Shown here in pieces: positions 34,922 through 43,291 of a DNA stretch of 53,041 nucleotides. The stretch spans positions 1-53,041 of the forward strand of contig JAIXOZ010000041.1 in the NCBI GenBank assembly GCA_027486495.1. The letters run 5' to 3'. The notes below the pieces were generated by a model. The model ran no database searches and was not told where the DNA came from. It was given only the letters and a program-made list of their open reading frames with translations. Numbering within the stretch: the first letter of the stretch is position 1; each line of letters begins with the position of its first letter. The DNA comes from Comamonadaceae bacterium (GTDB taxonomy: Bacteria; Pseudomonadota; Gammaproteobacteria; Burkholderiales; Burkholderiaceae_C). The position numbers and the translations under genes were made by a program.

Positions 34922-35548
34922 TCAGTGCAAATGGCGTGGTCGACGACCGCCGCCGCCGTGGCCACTGCCTCCGCCCGGGCCGCGTGGGGGTTTGCCAATG
35001 TCCAAGGAACTGACCAGGCTGTCAAAGCGCTGACTGAACAGCTTGTCGATCTCGGTCACCACCCCCGACAGCTGCGCCCCGTCAAAATGTCGCTCCATCA
35101 TGTTGACCACGTCGTGCACCAGCAAATCGCGCTGGGCCTGCATGATGGCAGCCGGATCGGGCCCAACAAACATCATCACAAAATCGTCGCGAGACTCGCC
35201 TCCGTGGGCTTCGTCCTCGTCGTCAAATTCGGTGTCGTAAAAAGTCACCTCGATCTGCGTGCCCGCAGCAGACAAGTCATTGAGGTTCATGCACAAGTCA
35301 TCCATGACCATGCGGAAATCCTCATCGCCGCGTACGGTCCAGCACAGGTTCAGGCGCTGGGTGGTGGTGTCAAAACGGATACCCGGCTCCTCTTCGTACA
35401 GGCTGACTGCGCCTTCGTGCAAAGAGCGAGCTCCGGCGTAATGCCAAAGAGGCTTGAGCGCCTCCTGGATCGCCTTGATGTCGGTGCCGAGTTTGATCGG
35501 CACATCACCATGCACGTGAATTTCAAGCGGTGCGTTGTCGTGGTTCAT
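34922..35548 (-). CDS. Hypothetical protein with Gly-rich tail, behind tRNA-Leu
   Basis: The 208-residue product starts at ATG 35548. The longer frame to 35653 is the tRNA itself. I cannot name a characterised family. The body is acidic and soluble (FYDTEFDDEDEAHGGESRDD), with a helical MQAQRDLLVHDVVNMMERHF segment, and the tail is GGGSGHGGGGRRPRHLH, rich in Gly, His and Arg. The start codon is 18 bases from the 3' end of tRNA-Leu(UAA) with GAGGG between, so the mRNA probably arises from a tRNA-mRNA co-transcript. The UMF1 gene follows 12 bases later. Confidence 0.8.
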   Translation of the reverse strand: MNHDNAPLEIHVHGDVPIKLGTDIKAIQEALKPLWHYAGARSLHEGAVSLYEEEPGIRFDTTTQRLNLCWTVRGDEDFRMVMDDLCMNLNDLSAAGTQIEVTFYDTEFDDEDEAHGGESRDDFVMMFVGPDPAAIMQAQRDLLVHDVVNMMERHFDGAQLSGVVTEIDKLFSQRFDSLVSSLDIGKPPRGPGGGSGHGGGGRRPRHLH

Positions 35549-35566
35549 GATGATGTTTCCCTCAAT

Positions 35567-35659
35567 TGGTGCCCCGAACCGGAATCGAACCGGTACGCCC
35601 GCTATGAACGAAGCAACGGATTTTAAGTCCGGTGTGTCTACCAGTTTCACCACCGGGGC
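35567..35659 (-). tRNA. tRNA-Leu (anticodon UAA)
   Basis: 93 bases including an encoded CCA (rc of TGG at 35567-35569). The acceptor stem GCCCCGG pairs with TCGGGGC, and the anticodon loop CTTAAAA contains TAA. A long variable arm and GGTTCGATTCC T-loop are present, as expected for tRNA-Leu. Confidence 0.95.
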
Positions 35660-35698
35660 AGAGCGCTTATTGTGCCCTGATAAAGCGGTGTTTCTGCT

Positions 35699-36091
35699 TC
35701 AGTCGATCTGCAAATTCAACATGGCCAGCGCAAACAGGGCCACCACTGTGAGGTAAGCCGCTGACCAGACCATGGTGCGCCATTTGGCTTTATCGGTCAC
35801 ATAGAAAAACACATAGGCCACACGCGCTGCGATGAAGAACAGGGCCAATGCATCCACGGTGGCTGGATCGACCCCGGTGAGCAAGGCCAAAACGATGCCC
35901 ACGGCAAAAAACGGGAACGCCTCAAAGCAATTGGCTTGCGCGGCATTGGCCCGGGCCCGGAATCCGGTTTGGCGGGCCAGCCAGGCACGGGGGTCGTTGT
36001 TGTCATAGCCCTTGAAGCCCGATTTGGCAATGCCTGCGCACACCACCGGCATGATGCCGGCCACCAAAACAGCGCCATAAGAAATCAACAT
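35699..36091 (-). CDS. MAPEG family membrane protein
   Basis: The protein has 130 residues from the ATG at 36091, with AGGAG upstream; the frame open to 36262 lacks support. Four hydrophobic segments and the MAPEG features RQTGFRARANAAQANCFEAFPFFAVG and ARVAYVFFYVTDK place it with the bacterial MAPEG (membrane-associated eicosanoid/glutathione metabolism) relatives. Glutathione-linked activity is family knowledge only. Confidence 0.88.
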   Translation of the reverse strand: MLISYGAVLVAGIMPVVCAGIAKSGFKGYDNNDPRAWLARQTGFRARANAAQANCFEAFPFFAVGIVLALLTGVDPATVDALALFFIAARVAYVFFYVTDKAKWRTMVWSAAYLTVVALFALAMLNLQID

Positions 36092-36141
36092 TGAGCTCTC
36101 CTGGATGAGCGGCCATGCCCGTGATGGGTCCGCAAAAACCG

Positions 36142-36171
36142 AAAAAAAAGCCACTGATGAACTCAGTGGCT
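36142..36171 (-). terminator. Terminator of the 56-residue basic protein gene
   Basis: On the minus strand AGCCACTG, a 7-base loop and CAGTGGCT are followed by eight T (36142-36149). It lies between the small gene and the MAPEG gene. Confidence 0.85.
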
Positions 36172-36206
36172 CGGCACTGGCCCGGTAATCGCCGGGCGCA
36201 CCGTGT

Positions 36207-36377
36207 TCAACCGCCCTTTTTGGAGCGCTTGCCGGGGTTTTTCTTGCTGCGTGTCGCAACACCGCGCTCCAAGCTCACGCGTTGGCCACGGCCACCGGTA
36301 CGCAATGTCACGCCTGGCAATGCGGGCAGTGGGGGGGTGAATTTACGATCTGCTTCGGTGACGATTTTGTTGCCCAT
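36207..36377 (-). CDS. Small basic protein, unknown function (56 residues)
   Basis: Found by reading the minus strand directly: ATG at 36377 with GGAG six bases upstream, stop at 36207. The product begins MGNKIVTEADRKFTPPLP, continues through GVTLRTGGRGQRVSLERG and ends in a Lys/Arg-rich KKNPGKRSKKGG. No signal peptide or membrane segment. A terminator follows, which supports a real gene. The basic Gly/Arg character suggests nucleic-acid contact, but that is inference. Confidence 0.7.
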   Translation of the reverse strand: MGNKIVTEADRKFTPPLPALPGVTLRTGGRGQRVSLERGVATRSKKNPGKRSKKGG

Positions 36378-36540
36378 CTGTGGCTCCGGATAAAAAATGC
36401 AAAACGATATTAAGCCACAAGAAAGTCCCTGTGGACGCCCGCGGCCTTCTTAGGCAGAAGGATTTTGAGCGGCAGAACCGTTCATGACGGCCAGCGCACG
36501 CTACTTTGTAGGTCCAACGCCGAATCGGCTGCGCCCCACC

Positions 36541-37173
36541 TCAATCCCGGCGCAACGACACGGCAAAACCTTTGCCCACTGCAGGGCGCTCCATCATGTC
36601 TTGGTACCAGCGCTGCACATGACGAAACTGCTGCAAATCCACCTGGTGGCGCGGGTGGCGCCAAACCCAGCCCAAAATGGCAAAGTCGGCGATCGACAAC
36701 TCACCGGCGAAGTGCGCATTTTCGGCCAGACGTCGATCCATCACGCCATATAGACGCAGGGTCTCTGCCATGAAACGCTCAAAACCATAGCGTTTGTCGA
36801 CCTCGTTGCTCAAGGCGGCGTAGTGGTGCACCTGGCCCGGTGCGGGGCCAAAGCCGCCGACCTGGAACATCAACCACTCCAGCGCTGCCACCCGAGCAGC
36901 CCCCCGGGCGGGCAGGAATTTCCCGGTTTTTTCGGCCAAATAGATCAAGATCGCACCTGACTCGAAAACCGTCTGCGTCTGGCCATCCGGGCCTTCGGTG
37001 TCCACCAAAGCAGGGATCTTGTTGTTCGGGCTGATCTTCAGGAATTGCGGATCGAATTGCTCCTTTTGGGTGATGTCCACCACCTGCACCCCATAGGGCA
37101 AACCCATCTCTTCCAAGGCCACCGTGATTTTGCGGGCGTTGGGGGTGTCAAAAGCGAAAAGCGTCAAAGCCAT
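36541..37173 (-). CDS. Glutathione S-transferase (YfcG/Nu-like)
   Basis: The 210-residue protein starts at ATG 37173, nine bases after AGGAG; an ATG at 37182 overlaps the ribosome binding site and is rejected. The thioredoxin-like N-domain contains FDTPNARKITVALEEMGLPY, SPNNKIPALVD and FESGAILIYLAEK (glutathione site). The helical C-domain includes LSIADFAILGWVWR. The TPNA/PNNKIPA pattern is that of YfcG/YghU-type GSTs, which often act as disulfide reductases; the true substrate is unknown. Divergent from the nitronate monooxygenase gene. Confidence 0.92.
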   Translation of the reverse strand: MALTLFAFDTPNARKITVALEEMGLPYGVQVVDITQKEQFDPQFLKISPNNKIPALVDTEGPDGQTQTVFESGAILIYLAEKTGKFLPARGAARVAALEWLMFQVGGFGPAPGQVHHYAALSNEVDKRYGFERFMAETLRLYGVMDRRLAENAHFAGELSIADFAILGWVWRHPRHQVDLQQFRHVQRWYQDMMERPAVGKGFAVSLRRD

Positions 37174-37222
37174 GTTGTGCATCTCCTGAGTTGATCGGAC
37201 AGTTTATGCAAAAACACACCCG

Positions 37223-37248
37223 GCGCAGGTCCATTTGGGGACCTGCGC
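37223..37248. repeat. Perfect 10-bp inverted repeat between GST and NMO genes
   Basis: GCGCAGGTCC and GGACCTGCGC are separated by 6 bases (ATTTGG). It sits in the divergent intergenic region 50 bases from the GST start. There is no T-run, so it is more likely a regulatory dyad than a terminator. Confidence 0.5.
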
Positions 37249-37330
37249 TCATCTGAATGGCGACCACTGCGCGACTGCCCTGCCGCAATTGGGCATTTAA
37301 GATGCACCATTTGATCTATCAGGCCCCACC

Positions 37331-38266
37331 ATGAACCGCGTTTTAGCCCACACCGGCGCCCGCTACCCCATCTTGCAAGCCCCTATGGGCTGGATCGCCC
37401 GCAGCCCTTTGGCCATGGCGGTATCACGAGCCGGAGGGCTGGGCATCATCGAAACCTCGTCGGGCGAGACAGAGAATTGCCAGCGCGAAATCGCGGCCAT
37501 GCTGGCCTCGGGCCTGCCTTTTGGCGTGAATTTGCCCATCCGCTTTTTGAAAGACGACGCCATGCTGCGCTACGTCTGCGAGTCGGGCATCCGGTTCGTC
37601 ACCACCTCGGCGGGCAGTCCAGCCAAATTTGTCGCCCCCTTAAAGGCGGCGGGCATCGCGGTCTATCACGCCGTGCCCACACTGGACGCCGCCCTCAAAT
37701 GCGCCGAGGCTGGGGTCGATGGTCTGGTGGTGGAAGGCTCTGAGGGTGGCGGCTTCAAGAACCCGGAAGAAGTCAGCACCCTGGTGCTGCTGCAGGCCAT
37801 TCGAGAAAAAACCGATCTGCCACTGATCGCTGCAGGCGGCATCGTGGACGGTCGCGGCATGGCCGCCGCCTTTGCCTTGGGCGCCGAAGCCATCCAAATG
37901 GGTACCCGCTTTGTGGCTTGCGCCGAAAGCCCGGTGCACGCGCACTTCAAACAAGCCATTGTGGACGCGCCCACCACCGGTACCTACATGCTCAACACCA
38001 AGTCCTCGCCTTGTATCCGGGCACTGAAAGCGCCCTTCACCCAAAACCTGCACGAAGCGGGGCTGATGGGGCCTGAAGCCTTCCAAGGCATCCAGGATGT
38101 TTATTTCGGGGGCAACATGAACGCCGCGCCCGCCTTGGCGGGCCAATCGGCAGGCCTGGTGCACGAGGTCTTGACGGCCGGACAGATCATCGACCAAACC
38201 GTAGCCGAGTTTCACCGAATCGGTGCGCGCTTGGGCCAACTGGCCCGGAGCGCCAGTTTTGGATAA
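37331..38266 (+). CDS. Nitronate monooxygenase family FMN enzyme
   Basis: A 311-residue TIM-barrel flavoprotein. ILQAPMGWIARSPLA at the start, GVNLPIRF, LIAAGGIVDGRGMAAAFALGA and AIQMGTRFVAC are the usual FMN- and phosphate-binding segments of the 2-nitropropane dioxygenase/nitronate monooxygenase family. Members oxidise propionate 3-nitronate and related nitronates, while others are enoyl reductases. Substrate not determined here. Confidence 0.88.
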   Translation: MNRVLAHTGARYPILQAPMGWIARSPLAMAVSRAGGLGIIETSSGETENCQREIAAMLASGLPFGVNLPIRFLKDDAMLRYVCESGIRFVTTSAGSPAKFVAPLKAAGIAVYHAVPTLDAALKCAEAGVDGLVVEGSEGGGFKNPEEVSTLVLLQAIREKTDLPLIAAGGIVDGRGMAAAFALGAEAIQMGTRFVACAESPVHAHFKQAIVDAPTTGTYMLNTKSSPCIRALKAPFTQNLHEAGLMGPEAFQGIQDVYFGGNMNAAPALAGQSAGLVHEVLTAGQIIDQTVAEFHRIGARLGQLARSASFG

Positions 38267-38320
38267 TGGCTTGTCCCCAACGTGAAGCCCATGCACCCCT
38301 TTTTGCACAAAAATCAGACC

Positions 38321-38791
38321 ATGAAAACATCTTTGAAACGCAGCATGGCCGCCTTGTCGCTGTGCTTGCTGGCTGCATCACCTGCCCGGGCTCAAAACAC
38401 CGTCACTGCCGCCGCAGCCCAAGAACCCGGCGCTAAAGTCACGGCCTCGGGCATGGTTTACCGTTCCCTGAAAGATGGCAGCGGGGCCAGCCCCAAAGCC
38501 GCTGACACGGTCAAAGTCCATTACCGGGGCACCTTGCCCGATGGCAAAGAATTCGACAGCTCCTACAAACGCAACGAGGCCATCGAGTTCCCCCTGAGCC
38601 GCGTTATCCCTTGCTGGACAGAGGGCGTTCAGTTGATGAAAGTGGGCGGCAAAGCCAAATTGACATGCCCGCCGGCCACCGCCTATGGCGACCGCGGTGC
38701 CGGTGGTGTGATTCCACCCAAAGCCACCTTGTTGTTTGAGGTCGAGTTGCTGGCCATCAACGGTAATAGTCGACCAGTGAACACCAAGTGA
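38321..38791 (+). CDS. FKBP-type peptidyl-prolyl isomerase, periplasmic
   Basis: The 156-residue protein starts at ATG 38321 with a clear Sec signal peptide ending in SPARA. The FKBP domain includes VKVHYRGTLPDGKEFDSSY and WTEGVQLMKVGGKAKLTCPPATAYG, ending in ATLLFEVELLAI. It accelerates proline isomerisation during periplasmic folding. Upstream ATG/GTG codons at 38291 and 38282 would put extra residues ahead of the signal peptide. Confidence 0.93.
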   Translation: MKTSLKRSMAALSLCLLAASPARAQNTVTAAAAQEPGAKVTASGMVYRSLKDGSGASPKAADTVKVHYRGTLPDGKEFDSSYKRNEAIEFPLSRVIPCWTEGVQLMKVGGKAKLTCPPATAYGDRGAGGVIPPKATLLFEVELLAINGNSRPVNTK

Positions 38792-38825
38792 TCGCATGTT
38801 CGAGCCTCCAACCACGGAACACACC

Positions 38826-40004
38826 ATGAAGCGCCAATCTGCCCGCATGGATGCGGTGGACAGCCCCATCATCCCCACCATCGCCAAGCTGGTGCGGGAG
38901 AACCCCGGCACCATTTCTTTGGGCCAAGGCGTTGTGAACTATGGCCCACCGGCGCAAGCTGTGGCCGAATTGCCCAGGCTCATGGCCGATGCCCAGCTGA
39001 ACAAATACCAAGCGGTGGGCGGCATCGCCCCTTTGGTGGACCGCTTTCGGCAAAAACTGGCCGAGGACAACCACATCCACTGCGGCACCGAGTCGATCGT
39101 CATGGTCACGGCGGGCAGCAACATGGCCTTCCTCAACAGCGTGCTGGCCGTGGCCGACCCGGGCGACGAATTCATCTTGCCCATGCCGTTTTACTTCAAC
39201 CAGGAAATGGCCATCCGCATGTGTGGCTGCGTCCCTGTGCCTGTGCCCACAAACAGCGATTGGAGCCTGGATGTTGACGCCCTGGCCGCAGCGATCACCC
39301 CCCGCACCCGGGCCATCGTCACCGTTTCGCCCAACAACCCCACCGGGGCCGTCTACAGCGAAGAAAGCCTGCGCGCGGTCAATGCCTTGTGTGCCCGCTC
39401 AGGCATTTACCACTTCAGTGACGAGGCCTACGAATACTTCACCTACGACGGTGCCCATCACTTCTCGCCTGCATCGATTCCTGGCGCACAAAACCACACC
39501 CTGTCGTTTTATTCCATGTCCAAAAACTTCGGCATGGCCAGCTGGCGCGTGGGTTATGTGGTTTTTCCTGCCGACCTGTTTGGGGCCATGAACAAGGTGC
39601 AAGACACCAACCTGATCTGCGCCCCGGTCGCCTCACAATTGCTGGCGCTGCAAGCCCTGCAGTTGGGTCGTGAATGGGTACAACCCAAAGTGCAATCCCT
39701 GGCCCATGTGCGAGAACTGGTCAATGACGCGCTTCAGGGCATGGGTGATTTGGTCGAATTTCCGAACACCCAAGGTGCTTTTTATGTGCTGATGAAACTG
39801 CCCGGCGTGTCCGACCCCATGGCCTTCAACCGCGCCATGGTCGAAAAACACCGCGTGGCCACCCTGCCCGGTTTTGCTTTTGGCCTGAGCGACACGGCCA
39901 CTGCCAACTACCAACGCCTGTCTTATGGCGCTCTCGATGCAGCCACCGTGGCCGAAGGTGTGGCACGCTATGTGGCTGCGGTCAAGGATTGGTACCAAGT
40001 CTGA
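38826..40004 (+). CDS. Pyridoxal-phosphate-dependent aminotransferase (class I/II)
   Basis: The 392-residue protein starts at ATG 38826; an ATG at 38796 is less supported. Residues SPNNPTGA (PLP asparagine), SDEAYEYF (Asp and Tyr) and SFYSMSKNFGMASWRVGY (Lys of the Schiff base near residue 233) define a fold-type I aminotransferase. The substrate is not predictable; aromatic, aspartate or methionine-type 2-oxoacid pairs are possible. It ends 54 bases before the cupin gene. Confidence 0.92.
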   Translation: MKRQSARMDAVDSPIIPTIAKLVRENPGTISLGQGVVNYGPPAQAVAELPRLMADAQLNKYQAVGGIAPLVDRFRQKLAEDNHIHCGTESIVMVTAGSNMAFLNSVLAVADPGDEFILPMPFYFNQEMAIRMCGCVPVPVPTNSDWSLDVDALAAAITPRTRAIVTVSPNNPTGAVYSEESLRAVNALCARSGIYHFSDEAYEYFTYDGAHHFSPASIPGAQNHTLSFYSMSKNFGMASWRVGYVVFPADLFGAMNKVQDTNLICAPVASQLLALQALQLGREWVQPKVQSLAHVRELVNDALQGMGDLVEFPNTQGAFYVLMKLPGVSDPMAFNRAMVEKHRVATLPGFAFGLSDTATANYQRLSYGALDAATVAEGVARYVAAVKDWYQV

Positions 40005-40058
40005 CCCGCCCATCTCCAACGCCTCCCCCCTGCTTTCTTACCCACCCAAGGCCTTGCC

Positions 40059-40337
40059 ATGACCTATCCCACCCTTGAAAGTTTCACCGCCCAGTCTTTG
40101 GACGAGGGCTTTGATGAGATCATCGTGCGCGAATGGAACGCCGACCTGAAACTCGACTCCCACACGCACCCCTTTGCGGTCAGCGCTTACGTGGCACGCG
40201 GAGAATACTGGCTGACCGTGGGTGAAGAAATCAAGCACCTCAAGACGGGCGATTTTTTCCGCCTGGCCCGTGATGTGCCCCATGCAGAGCTGTATGGACC
40301 CGAGGGTGCCACCGTTTGGGTGGCACGGGCCAACTGA
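40059..40337 (+). CDS. Cupin-domain protein
   Basis: A 92-residue single cupin barrel. The first motif is HTHPFAVSAYVARGEYWLTV and the second GDFFRLARDVPHAELYG, with His residues that can bind a metal. Small stand-alone cupins of this kind act as isomerases, dioxygenases or binding proteins; no specific function is assigned. A bidirectional terminator follows at 40405-40443. Confidence 0.85.
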   Translation: MTYPTLESFTAQSLDEGFDEIIVREWNADLKLDSHTHPFAVSAYVARGEYWLTVGEEIKHLKTGDFFRLARDVPHAELYGPEGATVWVARAN

Positions 40338-40404
40338 GACAACCCACAGAGCGCAGGCACGCTCAGCGTCACCCTTCAGCAGGTCAATCCAGTCAGTCCC
40401 ATCC

Positions 40405-40443
40405 AAAAAAATGCCCCCGACTTTCCAGCGCGGGGGCATTTTT
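40405..40443. terminator. Bidirectional terminator between cupin gene and tRNA-Cys
   Basis: AAAAATGCCCCCG and CGGGGGCATTTTT form a 13-bp stem with an 11-base loop. It terminates the cupin transcript on the plus strand and the tRNA-Gly/tRNA-Cys transcript on the minus strand. Confidence 0.92.
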
Positions 40444-40446
40444 GTT

Positions 40447-40520
40447 TGGAGGCGCGACCCAGAGTCGAACTGGGCTCGACGGATTTGCAATCCGTTGCAT
40501 AACCGCTTTGCTATCGCGCC
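40447..40520 (-). tRNA. tRNA-Cys (anticodon GCA)
   Basis: 74 bases including an encoded CCA. The acceptor stem GGCGCGA pairs with TCGCGCC, and the anticodon stem-loop ACGGATTGCAAATCCGT contains GCA. It is downstream of tRNA-Gly in the same orientation. Confidence 0.95.
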
Positions 40521-40593
40521 AAAACCAGATTTAACGGCCATGTGATTCAACTGCTTCACATGTCGCTGAAAGAAGGGATCTCTTTCAAGAGTC

Positions 40594-40669
40594 TGGAGCG
40601 GGAAACGAGGCTCGAACTCGCGACCTCAACCTTGGCAAGGTTGCGCTCTACCAACTGAGCTATTCCCGC
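40594..40669 (-). tRNA. tRNA-Gly (anticodon GCC)
   Basis: 76 bases including an encoded CCA. The acceptor stem GCGGGAA pairs with TTCCCGC. The D-arm AGCTCAGTTGGTAGAGC and anticodon loop with GCC are canonical. Confidence 0.96.
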
Positions 40670-40728
40670 GTATTTCAGTGAACTGGGCATTGTATGCTTT
40701 GTCCTCTGGAATGGTCAAATTGTAATTC

Positions 40729-40762
40729 AATTTCAGGTCGACTTTGAAGTCGCCCTGAAATT
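40729..40762. terminator. Hairpin downstream of lon
   Basis: AATTTCAGG and CCTGAAATT flank a second stem CGACTT/AAGTCG with one mismatch between, so the hairpin is long. It lies 7 bases after the lon stop. T-run is on the plus side only, so for lon it may act as a 3'-end stabiliser rather than a classical terminator. Confidence 0.5.
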
Positions 40763-40768
40763 TTTGCA

Positions 40769-43192
40769 TCAATGCTTCACCGCCTCAGCTTTGGCCGTTG
40801 CAGGCACCGCCGTGAGGGCGGCAGCCGCCACTTCTTCGTCGCTCAAGGGCGTTGGCTTGGCTTCCAAAGCCACCTCCAGCACCTGGTCGATCCACTTGAC
40901 AGGCACGATTTCCAGGCCATTTTTGACGTTACCAGGAATGTCCTGCAGGTCTTTGACGTTGTCCTCGGGAATCAACACGGTCTTGATGCCACCGCGCAAA
41001 GCCGCCAGCAACTTTTCTTTCAGACCCCCAATGGCCGTGACTTCACCGCGCAGCGTGATTTCACCGGTCATGGCCACATCGGCGCGCACCGGGATACCCG
41101 TCATGGCCGACACCATGGCCGTGGTCATCGCAGCGCCAGCACTCGGACCATCTTTGGGCGTGGCGCCATCGGGCACGTGAATGTGCAAGTCTTTCTTCTC
41201 AAAGACTTCATCTTTGATGCCCAAGAGGCGCGAGCGGCTGCGCACCACGGTGCGGGCGGCCTCCACAGACTCTTTCATCACATCGCCCAGCGAACCTGTG
41301 CGGGTGATCACGCCTTTGCCGGGCATCAGGGCCGCTTCAATGGTCAGCAAATCGCCGCCCACTTCGGTCCAGGCCAGACCCACAACTTGGCCCACTTGGT
41401 TCTTTTGCTCAGCGCGACCGTAGGTGTACTTGCGCACACCCAAAAAGTCATTCAGGTTGTCTTCGTTCACCACCACCTGAGGCGTCATTTGCTTGAGCAG
41501 CAACGCCTTGACCACTTTGCGGCAGATCTTGCCCAGCTCGCGCTCCAGTGACCGCACACCGGCTTCGCGGGTGTAGTAACGCACCACATCGCGCACGGCC
41601 TCTTCGGTCACTTGCAGCTCAGCGTCTTTCACGCCGTTGTTGGTCATTTGCTTGGGCAGCAAATACTTCATGGCGATGCTGGTTTTTTCGTCTTCGGTGT
41701 AACCCGACAAACGGATCACCTCCATCCGATCGAGCAAGGCCGATGGAATGTTCATCGAGTTGGAGGTGGCCACAAACATGACGTCGCTCAGGTCAAAGTC
41801 GACCTCGACGTAATGGTCACCAAAGGTGTGGTTTTGCTCGGGGTCCAACACCTCCAGCAAAGCGCTCGAAGGATCACCCCGAAAATCCGTGCCCAGCTTG
41901 TCGATCTCGTCGAGCAGGAACAGCGGGTTCTTGGTGCCGACTTTGTTCAGGTTTTGCAGCACTTTGCCGGGCAGAGCGCCGATGTAGGTGCGGCGATGAC
42001 CGCGAATCTCGGCTTCGTCACGCATGCCGCCCAGCGCCATGCGCACGTATTTTCGCCCGGTGGCTTTGGCAATCGACTGGCCCAGCGAGGTTTTGCCTAC
42101 GCCGGGTGGCCCGACCAGGCACAAGATAGGTGCTTTGACCTTGTCCACACGTTGCTGCACCGCGAGGTATTCGAGGATTCGGTCTTTGACCTTGTCCAAA
42201 CCAAAGTGGTCCTGGTTCAACACATCTTCTGCGTTGGCCAGATCGTGTTTGAGCTTGGTCTTTTTGCCCCAAGGCAGGCCAATGAGCACGTCCAGGTAGT
42301 TGCGCACAACAGAAGCCTCGGCCGACATGGGCGACATGAGTTTGAGTTTCTTCAACTCACCTTCTGCCTTTTTGCGGGCCTCGGCCGACATTTTGGCGGC
42401 CTTGATCTTCTTCTCGATTTCCTCGATGTCCGCGCCCTCTTCGCCATCGCCCAGCTCTTTCTGGATGGCCTTGACCTGCTCGTTCAGGTAAAAATCGCGC
42501 TGGTTCTTCTCCATCTGGCGCTTGACGCGGCCTCGGATGCGCTTGTCCACATTCAGGATGTCGACCTCGTGCTCTAACTGGGCATACAGGTTTTCCAGAC
42601 GCGACTTGATGTTGGCCAAATCCAGAACCTGCTGCTTGTTTTCAAGCTTGAGCGGCAGGTGGGCAGCAATCGTGTCTGCCAAGCGACCGGGGTCGTCGAT
42701 GCTGGAGATCGAGGTGAGGATTTCGGGCGGAATTTTCTTGTTGAGTTTGACGTACTGATCAAACTGCTGCATCACCGCGCGGCGCAGGGCCTCGATTTCG
42801 CTGCTGTCATCGGACTGCTCGGAAACCGGGTCCACCGGGGTGACGGCGGCCACAAAATGCGCTTCACCGTCCACAATGGATTTGACCAAAGCGCGTTGCT
42901 GGCCTTCGACCAGAACCTTCACGGTGCCGTCGGGCAGTTTGAGCATCTGCAAAATGGTGGAGACACAACCCACGTCGAACATGTCTTCAACGCCCGGTTC
43001 GTCCTTGGCGGCTGTCTTCTGCGCCACCAGCATGATGCGGCGCTCAGCGGCCATGGCCGACTCCAGCGCCTTGATGCTTTTGGGGCGGCCCACAAACAGC
43101 GGGATCACCATATGAGGAAACACCACAACGTCGCGCAGGGGCAACATGGGCAGTTCAATCAGGGTGGGCGGCAAAGGTGTGTGTCCAGACAT
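40769..43192 (-). CDS. lon: ATP-dependent protease Lon
   Basis: An 807-residue AAA+ serine protease. The N-terminal substrate domain begins LIELPMLPLRDVVVFPHMVIPLFVG. Walker A GPPGVGKTSL is near residue 360, Walker B FLLDEIDK follows, and the catalytic Ser-Lys dyad lies in DGPSAGAAMTTAMVS and the later GLKEKLLAA segment. Lon degrades misfolded proteins and short-lived regulators. A sigma-32-like promoter is visible at 43220-43248, consistent with heat-shock control. The gene is 99 bases downstream of clpX. Confidence 0.98.
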   Translation of the reverse strand: MSGHTPLPPTLIELPMLPLRDVVVFPHMVIPLFVGRPKSIKALESAMAAERRIMLVAQKTAAKDEPGVEDMFDVGCVSTILQMLKLPDGTVKVLVEGQQRALVKSIVDGEAHFVAAVTPVDPVSEQSDDSSEIEALRRAVMQQFDQYVKLNKKIPPEILTSISSIDDPGRLADTIAAHLPLKLENKQQVLDLANIKSRLENLYAQLEHEVDILNVDKRIRGRVKRQMEKNQRDFYLNEQVKAIQKELGDGEEGADIEEIEKKIKAAKMSAEARKKAEGELKKLKLMSPMSAEASVVRNYLDVLIGLPWGKKTKLKHDLANAEDVLNQDHFGLDKVKDRILEYLAVQQRVDKVKAPILCLVGPPGVGKTSLGQSIAKATGRKYVRMALGGMRDEAEIRGHRRTYIGALPGKVLQNLNKVGTKNPLFLLDEIDKLGTDFRGDPSSALLEVLDPEQNHTFGDHYVEVDFDLSDVMFVATSNSMNIPSALLDRMEVIRLSGYTEDEKTSIAMKYLLPKQMTNNGVKDAELQVTEEAVRDVVRYYTREAGVRSLERELGKICRKVVKALLLKQMTPQVVVNEDNLNDFLGVRKYTYGRAEQKNQVGQVVGLAWTEVGGDLLTIEAALMPGKGVITRTGSLGDVMKESVEAARTVVRSRSRLLGIKDEVFEKKDLHIHVPDGATPKDGPSAGAAMTTAMVSAMTGIPVRADVAMTGEITLRGEVTAIGGLKEKLLAALRGGIKTVLIPEDNVKDLQDIPGNVKNGLEIVPVKWIDQVLEVALEAKPTPLSDEEVAAAALTAVPATAKAEAVKH

Positions 43193-43219
43193 GGTGTGTC
43201 CCTCGGGTCAATTCAACTG

Positions 43220-43248
43220 CACATGGATGCTGTACCTGCAATTTCAAC
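43220..43248 (-). promoter_or_regulatory. Candidate heat-shock (sigma-32) promoter of lon
   Basis: On the minus strand GTTGAAA (43242-43248), then a 14-base spacer, then TCCATGT (43221-43227) resembles CTTGAAA-N13-15-CCCCATnT. The expected start point is about 20 bases before the lon ATG. By-eye match only. Confidence 0.45.
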
Positions 43249-43291
43249 CCATGGTTGAAAAGGGGTTTCCAAGCGGTGCGTCATCTGTGGG

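Noticed and set aside
35549-35653. N-terminal extension of the unknown gene at 34922
   Set aside because: The extension is the antisense-free translation of tRNA-Leu(UAA) itself; the ATG at 35548 has a good ribosome binding site.
40571-40592. Possible hairpin GAAAGAAGGGATCTCTTTC between the two tRNAs
   Set aside because: Short stem with no T-run between co-transcribed tRNAs; probably a spacer that is removed during processing.
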